From Lachnospiraceae bacterium (GTDB lineage: Bacteria > Bacillota > Clostridia > Lachnospirales > Lachnospiraceae), in the NCBI GenBank assembly GCA_900753305.1, contig CAADYR010000137.1:1-15377 (forward strand): 15,377 nucleotides of DNA, read 5' to 3'. The translations under genes and the position numbers were made by a program. Under the pieces are notes generated by a model. That model saw only the letters and a list, made by a program, of their open reading frames with translations. It was not told the origin of the DNA and made no database searches. Below, one piece after another: positions 1-6,574 of the stretch. Each line of letters opens with the position of its first letter. Positions within the stretch are counted from its first letter, which is position 1.

Positions 1-8
1 GCTTTGAG

Positions 9-81
9 TGCACCGCCAGGGGTTCGAACCCTGGACACCCTGATTAAGAGTCAGGTGCTCTACCAACTGAGCTAGCGGTGC
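9..81 (-). tRNA. tRNA-Lys (anticodon CUU)
   Basis: Read on the minus strand this is a complete 73-nt cloverleaf. The acceptor arm GCACCGC (75-81) pairs with GCGGTGC (10-16). There is a D-arm with AGCTCAGTTGGTAGAGC, an anticodon stem CCTGA/TCAGG enclosing the loop CTCTTAA, and a T-arm with GGTTCGAACC. The anticodon CTT reads the lysine codon AAG. The discriminator base is A (position 9), and the next bases are CTC, so CCA is not encoded and must be added after transcription. The gene lies at the window edge and is divergent from the methyltransferase gene. Any further tRNAs in the same transcript would lie outside the window. Confidence 0.96.
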
Positions 82-114
82 ATTTGTTCTTTATGTTTCA
101 ACCGAACAATAGAT

Positions 115-143
115 ACTATACCATGAGTTATAACCTGTGTCAA
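115..143 (-). promoter_or_regulatory. Sigma-A promoter of the tRNA-Lys gene
   Basis: On the minus strand there is a perfect -35 TTGACA (138-143), a 17-nt spacer and a -10 TATAGT (115-120), matching consensus at 11 of 12 positions. Transcription would begin near position 107, about 26 bases before the tRNA 5' end, as expected for a stable-RNA promoter. An A/T tract (145-161) lies directly upstream and could act as an UP element. Confidence 0.85.
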
Positions 144-166
144 CAATTTTTTTAAAATTTTGCGGA

Positions 167-195
167 TTGAGAATAAGGATAGGTTACATTATAAT
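167..195 (+). promoter_or_regulatory. Sigma-A promoter of the methyltransferase gene
   Basis: The -35 TTGAGA (167-172), a 17-nt spacer and a perfect -10 TATAAT (190-195) point into the gene that starts at 237. The predicted start of transcription is near 202, giving a leader of about 35 nt that contains the purine-rich ribosome binding site GAGAGAGGG (218-226). The promoter is divergent from the tRNA promoter, with 23 bp between the two -35 boxes. Confidence 0.8.
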
Positions 196-236
196 GGTGA
201 TAAATTGATATAAAACAGAGAGAGGGTCAATTGTCT

Positions 237-2264
237 ATGAAATTAGAATATCAAAATGAAATTATTTGGGCAGAAGGTAAATGGAATGTATCCTTGTTGA
301 AGAGGGAGAAATGGTTGTACTATTTATGCCTGACACAAAATAATGCAACGAATGTAGAGCGAGTGGAAGCCATAAGTGAAATAACAGGTTTTGAAACTGT
401 GCAGTATGTATTAAGGACATTGAAAATATTGGAAGGATATAAAGACAGACTTTCAAAGCATATGTACGATATATTATTGAATGTCCTGCAATGGTCTGAG
501 GTGGCAAAGGGTGGACTGGAGGTACAAAGAGATTACTGGATGAAGCAGGGATTTCCTCTTGAAATACATAATCTTGCATCGGCAGAAATCTTTTTACAGG
601 AATCAGACAGTATGCAGTTGTCACAGAATGATAAACAGCTTATATATATTCTGATCCAGACCCATGGTATTATAGGTCAGAACATTCGTGGAGAAGTGTC
701 TGTATGCAGAAATCAGCCATTACTTTCTTTGATTACGGATGGGCTGGTCACGGCACAGGAACTGTCGGATCTGCTGTATTGTCTGAATCATTGCGTAATA
801 GGTGGTGTGAGTGATGCGCTTTGGAAAAATGTTTCAACGAAAGTATCAGAACTGATCGCTTCCATTACAGCCGGCAGGCTGACAGAGTATCCGGTACATG
901 ACCGTATACAGGCGCTTTGTCCGGCCTTTCAGGAAGTGACCAAAGTGGAAGAAAAATTTTTTGCTCAAAAAGTATTTCCACAGTATGAACTATGGTTCTT
1001 CGAATCCGCACTGAAAGATTTCAGTCCTTCACAGATTATGGAAATCCTGCACAGAATATTGGAAACACCACAGGCAGATACCGCGAAACATATTACATTT
1101 AAGCCTCTGGCGGATACTTTGTATTATGATTATGAAGGAAAAAAACATATTAATATATACAAGAAGAGAATATTTGAGAAGTATTTGAAAGATGATGCAT
1201 CGCAGGATGTGAAAATGTCTGTAAAAATTGTAAATCAGACTATGTATGTAAATGTTGTCTTTTCCAGAGTGTGTGAAAAGCTTATAGAGTTCTGTGTAGA
1301 GGCAGAACGCTGCGGATTGCTTACCTATGAAAAAAGCATTACGGTATTGTTTGATATGTTTGGATTCAGAAAAGATGAATTTGACAGATTAAATAATGAA
1401 GACAAGTATTTGCAGACCATGAATGATTCTCAGGAAAGTACAAAGGCTTCCATTGCAGATTACATAGTGGGAAACAGTATTGTTGATGTTGGTTCCGGTG
1501 GTGGCATCATGCTTGATCTGCTTGAGAGTAAATATCCCGATAAGGAGATCATAGGAACAGACATATCAGCTAATGTAATAGAAACTCTTGAGGATAAGAG
1601 AATGAAGGAGCGTCATCACTGGAGAGTTGTGAAACATAATTTTGTTGAGGGTGCATTTGAACAGAAGGTTGATACGGTTATTTTCTCTTCCATTTTACAT
1701 GAGGTCTTTTCCTATACTGAAACGGAAAATGGAAGATTTGACATTGAGACTGTTTATGAGGCATTGCATAATGCATATGATTCTCTGAATACAGGGGGAA
1801 GAATCGTTATCAGAGATGGTATCAAGACTTCAAGACATAAAAATGAAGAACAAAATCTGCTGCGTGTAAAATTCCTGACCAGAGAAGGAATTGTCTTTTT
1901 CAAAAATTATGTAAAAGATTTCAAGGGCTTGCCTGATGTAACAAAGAACAGACCGCTTATCATTGATGAAAAGGAAAATTATGCGGTAGGTGATCTGAAT
2001 TTTATGAGAGAATTTCTCTATACATACACATGGGGAAATGAGTCATACAGCCATGAAGTGCAGGAACAGTTCGGATATCTTACATTGGATGAATACAGAA
2101 GTTTCTTTGAAAGAACAGGTGCAAAGGTCATAGAAGCAAGGCAGTTTTTGGAACCTGGTTATGAGCAGCATCTGTCCTCACTGGTCCAGTTATATGATGC
2201 AAAAGGAACCAAAACGGTGGCTTATCCGGATTCCAATTGCATTGTAGTAGTAGAGAAGCAATAG
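237..2264 (+). CDS. Class I SAM-dependent methyltransferase fused to a large N-terminal region of unknown function
   Basis: The protein is 675 aa from ATG 237. An in-frame TTG at 231 would add two residues. ATG is preferred because GAGGG (222-226) then sits 10 nt upstream instead of 4. Residues 1 to about 400 match no family I recognise; they look soluble and mostly helical, with no signal peptide or membrane segment. Residues about 400-675 form a Rossmann-type methyltransferase domain: the SAM glycine loop VDVGSGGG (416-423), the acidic residue of GTDIS (D442) that would hold the ribose, a HEVFSY segment after strand 4 (488-493), and GGRIVIRDG (520-528). The substrate cannot be told from sequence; small molecule, lipid, RNA and protein are all possible. 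It appears monocistronic, with its own promoter and a 162-nt gap before the next gene. Domain call is confident, function is not. Confidence 0.85.
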   Translation: MKLEYQNEIIWAEGKWNVSLLKREKWLYYLCLTQNNATNVERVEAISEITGFETVQYVLRTLKILEGYKDRLSKHMYDILLNVLQWSEVAKGGLEVQRDYWMKQGFPLEIHNLASAEIFLQESDSMQLSQNDKQLIYILIQTHGIIGQNIRGEVSVCRNQPLLSLITDGLVTAQELSDLLYCLNHCVIGGVSDALWKNVSTKVSELIASITAGRLTEYPVHDRIQALCPAFQEVTKVEEKFFAQKVFPQYELWFFESALKDFSPSQIMEILHRILETPQADTAKHITFKPLADTLYYDYEGKKHINIYKKRIFEKYLKDDASQDVKMSVKIVNQTMYVNVVFSRVCEKLIEFCVEAERCGLLTYEKSITVLFDMFGFRKDEFDRLNNEDKYLQTMNDSQESTKASIADYIVGNSIVDVGSGGGIMLDLLESKYPDKEIIGTDISANVIETLEDKRMKERHHWRVVKHNFVEGAFEQKVDTVIFSSILHEVFSYTETENGRFDIETVYEALHNAYDSLNTGGRIVIRDGIKTSRHKNEEQNLLRVKFLTREGIVFFKNYVKDFKGLPDVTKNRPLIIDEKENYAVGDLNFMREFLYTYTWGNESYSHEVQEQFGYLTLDEYRSFFERTGAKVIEARQFLEPGYEQHLSSLVQLYDAKGTKTVAYPDSNCIVVVEKQ

Positions 2265-2289
2265 ACTAAAATAATCAGTAAATTAAGTA

Positions 2290-2318
2290 TACAAGTTCTT
2301 TTCCATCTATGGTAAAAT
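2290..2318 (+). promoter_or_regulatory. Possible extended -10 promoter of the c-di-GMP gene operon
   Basis: TGGTAAAAT (2310-2318) is an extended -10 element (TGn followed by TAAAAT, five of six matches). The hexamer 17 nt upstream (TACAAG, 2290-2295) is a poor -35, which extended -10 promoters tolerate. A TATAAT at 2326-2331 is an alternative -10, also without a good -35. The rest of the 2265-2426 gap shows no clear terminator or riboswitch fold. Confidence 0.35.
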
Positions 2319-2426
2319 ATACATATATAATGAGCAGTTATGGGGATTGGAATCATTATAGGGAATGGTAGCAAGTTGTAAAAGAAGGGTTCTGACAGCA
2401 GACTGCGGATAAGGAGACACAGTTTT

Positions 2427-4730
2427 ATGTCTAAGATGCTATGTGCAGTTTTATCCTGTATATGTGTCCTTATTTTGGGCGCATGTAGTATACAGTGTAT
2501 GAAGCATAAGATTAGACTAGCGAAATATATATCACTTCTGTTAATAGTAAATACCTTATCGGTAGCAGGATATACATTGATATTTTTTTCGCATACTTAT
2601 AGGGGAATGTCTATTGGAAACAGTATTTTTCTGGCAGGCGCAGACTGGTTATGTTATGCTACCTTGCTTTATACTGTAGAATATACCAAACATAAAGATA
2701 AGCCGATCTTACCATATAACAGATGGCTGCAGGTACTTGTTACACTGATTTTTGTGGCAGATTCTGTCTCTATGCTGTGTAATGCAGTATATGAACATGC
2801 ATTAAGATATCAGGTAATTTACTATAAAGGAGAGCAATATCTCAGACTGATACCACAACCCTTGTATTATGTACATTTGCTGATAGAATGTGTGGCCTTT
2901 GTGGTATCAATGTGTATATTTATATATAAAGGATATAAGGCTCCGCAGATATATAAAAAGAAATACAGTTTTATCATTTTTACCTATATTGGAGTAACTC
3001 TGATTACCGGGATATTTTTTATAAGCAGACCTGCAATTGATATATCTGTTTATGTATATGCAATAGCATCGTGCATGGTCTATTATTTTATGTTCTATTA
3101 TGGTCCCAGATATCTGGAAGATATTATACAGAAACTGGGGCGTAACAAACAAAAAGATCTTCTGATCATGTTTGATGATGAAGATAAATGTATTTATATG
3201 AATGATAATATGTCTTTGATATTGAATGGGTATAAATGCGACCAGAATTATTTTGAAAATTTCTGGAATTATGAAAATCCCAGTTGCAAGACAGCAGTAT
3301 TAACCACAGATGGGGGCAAAATAATCTATACCAAAGAGTATGAGCAACTGGTAGATAATAAGGGCAGATACATGGGCTGTTTTTATGTCATGCATGATAT
3401 CACAAAGGAAAGAGAACAAAGAGAAAAATATCGTTATGCGGCAACACATGATGCATTGACAGGACTGTATAACAGAGTATATTTTCTGGAGGTGGCAGAA
3501 CAGTTCATGAAAAATAACCCGCAGGAACAGTATTTGATCATTTGTTCAGATATACGTCAGTTTAAAGTTATCAATGATATATTTGGACCTGAAGTGGGCG
3601 ACAGGATTCTCGATGCCATTGCAGACAGTGTAAAAAAAGCCAGTGACAAAAACTGTGTATATGGAAGAATTTCAGGTGACAGTTTTGCAATATGTATGCC
3701 GAGCAAGAACTTCAAGGCAACAAATTATCTGATGCGTAAGGGAAGTGTCCTGCATATAAAGGATATCAATTATCCGATTGTAAATCATATAGGTATATAT
3801 GAAGTAGATGATCTGTCACTACCAGTGGCATCCATGTGCGACAGAGCAATGCTTGCGATCAGTTCTATTAAGGACAATATTCAGCAGCAGATCGCATACT
3901 ATGATGATCATTTGCGCAAAGAACTGTTGCAGGAGCAGGAAGTCCTAAAGGATCTGACACCTGCGTTTGAGGAAAAACAGTTCACGATATATATTCAACC
4001 ACAATTCAGTCATAAAACAGGAGAAATTGTAGGGGGAGAAACGTTGGTACGTTGGATCCACCCCAAAAAAGGAATGATGCCACCCTATATTTTTATTCCT
4101 GTAATGGAAGATAAAGGGTTGATCAGTTCATTAGACAAGTATGTCTGGAGAATGACATGTGAGCTTTTAAAGGATCTGGAGAAGGAAGGAAAGCAGATAT
4201 CATTATCTGTGAATATATCTCCCAAAGATTTCTATTATCTGGATTTGTATAAAGAATTTATGGGATTAGTCAGGGAATATGATATCAGTCCGTCCCGGTT
4301 GAAACTGGAAATTACGGAAAGTGCAGTCATGCTTGATGTTCCGAAACAGGTAGCATTGATCCAGAAACTCCAGGCAGAAGGATTTATTGTGGAAATGGAT
4401 GACTTTGGAAGCGGGTATTCTTCTTTGAACACATTAAAAGATATTCCGGTGGATATTTTAAAACTGGATATGAAATTCATGGCAAAATCACAAAATTCTC
4501 AGAGAAGTGCAGATATTGTACAGATGATGGTTGCCATGGCAGATAAACTTAACATGCCGGTTATTGCAGAAGGCGTGGAAACAAAGGAACAGGCAGATTT
4601 TCTTGGCAGTGTAGGCTGTGATATCATACAGGGCTATTATTATGCCAAACCAATGCCTGTTGAGGAATTCAGAATACTGTTACAGCAACATTCTTACAGG
4701 GATATAATGAATGTGACAGAAAAAGATTAG
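2427..4730 (+). CDS. Membrane c-di-GMP protein: 7TM sensor, PAS-like, degenerate GGDEF, EAL phosphodiesterase
   Basis: The protein is 767 aa. ATG 2427 follows AAGGAG (2411-2416). Seven hydrophobic segments (about 4-22, 33-54, 66-86, 101-121, 146-167, 180-200, 206-225) resemble the N-terminal 7TM sensor of some histidine kinases. A PAS-like segment follows (about 243-330), then GGDEF (about 336-495) and EAL (about 510-755). The GGDEF signature reads SGDSF (416-420), so the metal-binding Glu is lost and cyclase activity is unlikely; D375 is kept. The EAL signature is ETL (538-540), but the residues known to matter in this family are present: E538, N596, E628, D658-D659, K679, E715 and Q735. I infer a c-di-GMP phosphodiesterase, possibly with a GTP-sensing GGDEF, acting at the inner face of the membrane. 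It lies 23 nt before tatD with no promoter between, so the two are probably co-transcribed. Confidence 0.92.
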   Translation: MSKMLCAVLSCICVLILGACSIQCMKHKIRLAKYISLLLIVNTLSVAGYTLIFFSHTYRGMSIGNSIFLAGADWLCYATLLYTVEYTKHKDKPILPYNRWLQVLVTLIFVADSVSMLCNAVYEHALRYQVIYYKGEQYLRLIPQPLYYVHLLIECVAFVVSMCIFIYKGYKAPQIYKKKYSFIIFTYIGVTLITGIFFISRPAIDISVYVYAIASCMVYYFMFYYGPRYLEDIIQKLGRNKQKDLLIMFDDEDKCIYMNDNMSLILNGYKCDQNYFENFWNYENPSCKTAVLTTDGGKIIYTKEYEQLVDNKGRYMGCFYVMHDITKEREQREKYRYAATHDALTGLYNRVYFLEVAEQFMKNNPQEQYLIICSDIRQFKVINDIFGPEVGDRILDAIADSVKKASDKNCVYGRISGDSFAICMPSKNFKATNYLMRKGSVLHIKDINYPIVNHIGIYEVDDLSLPVASMCDRAMLAISSIKDNIQQQIAYYDDHLRKELLQEQEVLKDLTPAFEEKQFTIYIQPQFSHKTGEIVGGETLVRWIHPKKGMMPPYIFIPVMEDKGLISSLDKYVWRMTCELLKDLEKEGKQISLSVNISPKDFYYLDLYKEFMGLVREYDISPSRLKLEITESAVMLDVPKQVALIQKLQAEGFIVEMDDFGSGYSSLNTLKDIPVDILKLDMKFMAKSQNSQRSADIVQMMVAMADKLNMPVIAEGVETKEQADFLGSVGCDIIQGYYYAKPMPVEEFRILLQQHSYRDIMNVTEKD

Positions 4731-4753
4731 GAAAGGCATGGTAGTTAATTGAA

Positions 4754-5521
4754 ATGATATTTGAAAGTCATGCACATTATGATGATGAAGCATTTGATGA
4801 GGACAGGGATACGTTACTGTCCTCTATGCGTGATAATGGAATAGAATATATTATAAATGTGGGAGCTAGTCTGCAAAGTACGCGTACAACAATGGAACTG
4901 ACCAGACAGTATCCCTTTATTTATGGGGCAGCAGGTGTCCATCCCAGTGAAACTGCTGAACTGAATGAAGATAATTTTAAATGGCTTGCCAAGCAGTGTA
5001 AAGATCCCAGGGTTGTTGCAGTTGGAGAAATCGGGTTGGATTATTATTGGGAAGAGCCCGATCATGACATACAGAAAATGTGGTTTATCCGTCAACTGGA
5101 ACTTGCCGGAAATTGTAAGAAACCGGTTATTATTCATTCCAGGGAAGCAGCAAAAGACACTTATGATATTATGACGGCACAGCATGCAGAAGAAATAGGC
5201 GGGGTTATCCATTGTTATTCCTACAGTGCAGAAATGGCACTTGATTATATTAAAATGGGATTTTATATAGGAATAGGTGGTGTTGTTACTTTTAAAAATG
5301 GTAAGAAAATGAAAGAAGTAGTACAGGCAATACCAATAGAGAAAATACTGCTTGAAACAGATAGTCCATATCTTGCACCGGAACCTAATCGTGGGAAAAG
5401 AAATTCTTCACTGAACATTCCTTATATAGCACAGGAAATAGCACAGCTTAAAGGACTTAAGTTTGAAGAAGTAGTACAGATCACCAACCAGAATGCAAAA
5501 CAGTTATTTGGTATCAGTTAA
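4754..5521 (+). CDS. tatD: TatD-family metal-dependent hydrolase/DNase
   Basis: This is a 255-aa amidohydrolase-fold (TIM-barrel) enzyme, the normal TatD length. The metal ligands are in place: H6 and H8 in SHAHYD, E92 in GEIGLDYY, H128 in IIHSRE, H153 in IHCYS and D203 in ETDSPYLAPEP. Members are 3'-5' exonucleases or DNases on single-stranded DNA or RNA, linked to DNA repair and nucleic acid turnover; they are cytosolic. The start at 4754 puts SHAH at the usual distance from the N-terminus. The nearest purine-rich site (GAAAGG, 4731-4736) is 17 nt upstream, which is long, so translation may rely on coupling to the preceding gene. The gene is followed after 20 nt by rsmA, a linkage common in Firmicutes. 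Confidence 0.95.
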   Translation: MIFESHAHYDDEAFDEDRDTLLSSMRDNGIEYIINVGASLQSTRTTMELTRQYPFIYGAAGVHPSETAELNEDNFKWLAKQCKDPRVVAVGEIGLDYYWEEPDHDIQKMWFIRQLELAGNCKKPVIIHSREAAKDTYDIMTAQHAEEIGGVIHCYSYSAEMALDYIKMGFYIGIGGVVTFKNGKKMKEVVQAIPIEKILLETDSPYLAPEPNRGKRNSSLNIPYIAQEIAQLKGLKFEEVVQITNQNAKQLFGIS

Positions 5522-5541
5522 GCATAGAAAGGATATTGTAG

Positions 5542-6408
5542 ATGGCAACACTTGGAAATCCAACCAATACCATAGAAGTATTGAAAAAATATAACTTTAA
5601 TTTTCAGAAGAAATTTGGACAGAATTTCCTGATCGACTCTAATATTTTGGCGCATATTGTGGATGCAGCAGAAATAACCAGGGAGGACTGTGTACTGGAG
5701 ATCGGTCCCGGAATTGGTACAATGACTCAGTATCTGTGTGAACAGGCAAGAGAAGTAGTCGCTGTGGAAATCGATAAAAATCTGATTCCTATTCTGTCCG
5801 AAACATTATCGGCATATAATAATGTAACGGTCATTCATGAGGATATTTTAAAAGTAGACATTAATCGCATTGTTCAGGAAAAGAACAACGGCAGACCCAT
5901 AAAGGTCGTTGCAAATCTGCCTTACTATATTACAACACCTATTATTATGGGGTTGTTTGAAAGTCATGTACCACTTGAAAGTATAACGATCATGGTACAG
6001 AAAGAAGTTGCCGACCGTATGCAGGTAGGACCTGGTACAAAAGATTACGGCGCTTTGTCATTAGCTGTACAATATTATGCAAGACCGGAGATCATGCTGA
6101 CAGTTCCGGCAGCATGTTTTATGCCAAGACCTAATGTGGATAGTGCAGTGATCCGGTTAAGCAGATATCAGGAGCCTCCGGTATGTGCCCAGAATGAAAA
6201 ACTGATGTTTGATATTATTCGCGCATCGTTTAATCAAAGGCGCAAAACTCTGGCCAATGGTCTATCTAATGCATCAGGACTTAAAGTAACCAGGGATCAG
6301 GTCGTGGCAGCACTGGAACAAATGGGATTATCTGCAACAATACGTGGTGAAGCATTGACACTTGAACAATTTGCCAGACTTTCAGATATCCTTGGAAAAA
6401 CCGCGTAA
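5542..6408 (+). CDS. rsmA: 16S rRNA (adenine(1518)-N6/adenine(1519)-N6)-dimethyltransferase
   Basis: RsmA (KsgA) dimethylates two adjacent adenines in the 3' terminal hairpin of 16S rRNA as a late step of small-subunit assembly; loss gives kasugamycin resistance. The 288-aa length is typical. Visible motifs are KKFGQNFL (23-30), the SAM loop LEIGPGIGT (52-60), the ribose-binding AVEID (74-78) and the target-adenine motif NLPYY (125-129), plus FMPRPNVDS (193-201) and FNQRRKTLANG (230-240) in the C-terminal part. ATG 5542 follows AGAAAGGA (5526-5533). It is the last gene of the likely operon with the c-di-GMP gene and tatD. No RNase M5 gene (rnmV) lies between tatD and rsmA, unlike the Bacillus order. 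Confidence 0.97.
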   Translation: MATLGNPTNTIEVLKKYNFNFQKKFGQNFLIDSNILAHIVDAAEITREDCVLEIGPGIGTMTQYLCEQAREVVAVEIDKNLIPILSETLSAYNNVTVIHEDILKVDINRIVQEKNNGRPIKVVANLPYYITTPIIMGLFESHVPLESITIMVQKEVADRMQVGPGTKDYGALSLAVQYYARPEIMLTVPAACFMPRPNVDSAVIRLSRYQEPPVCAQNEKLMFDIIRASFNQRRKTLANGLSNASGLKVTRDQVVAALEQMGLSATIRGEALTLEQFARLSDILGKTA

Positions 6409-6434
6409 TTATTGAAAACTCTATATCTGGTAGC

Positions 6435-6489
6435 GTTGACATAAGAAAATCGTTATGCTAAACTTTATATAGTAAAGTAGTCTGTCAAC
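6435..6489. repeat. Inverted repeat enclosing the promoter, with an inner hairpin
   Basis: GTTGACA (6435-6441) is exactly repeated in reverse as TGTCAAC (6483-6489). Inside, ACTTTA (6462-6467) pairs with TAAAGT (6473-6478) around a 5-nt loop. Eight Ts follow shortly after (about 6498-6505). The arrangement could be an operator around the promoter, a weak terminator for rsmA, or chance. It is the only candidate terminator I see after rsmA. Confidence 0.4.
6436..6464 (+). promoter_or_regulatory. Sigma-A promoter of the TPR/pseudo-AAA gene and glgB
   Basis: A perfect -35 TTGACA (6436-6441), a 17-nt spacer and -10 TAAACT (6459-6464) with a TGC extension (6456-6458) form a good promoter. The expected start is near 6471, leaving a leader of about 100 nt. 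The -35 box is also the left arm of an inverted repeat that encloses the promoter. Confidence 0.7.
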
Positions 6490-6574
6490 AAGAAATATTT
6501 TTTTTATTGTCAGATAATAGAGTTGGTAGAGCGAATGTGCCAAAAGGGGAAATGGCTTACAGAGGTGATTTTAC

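Noticed and set aside
2379..2412. Sigma-28-like -10 GCGGATAA (2405-2412) before the c-di-GMP gene
   Set aside because: The nearest TAAA is 22 nt upstream instead of about 15, and the start site would fall beyond the ribosome binding site.
2332..2426. Possible c-di-GMP (GEMM) riboswitch upstream of the c-di-GMP gene
   Set aside because: The conserved GEMM core and its two hairpins are not present.
4738..4752. Four-codon frame just before tatD
   Set aside because: GAAAGG is only 1 nt from its ATG, so it is unlikely to be translated.
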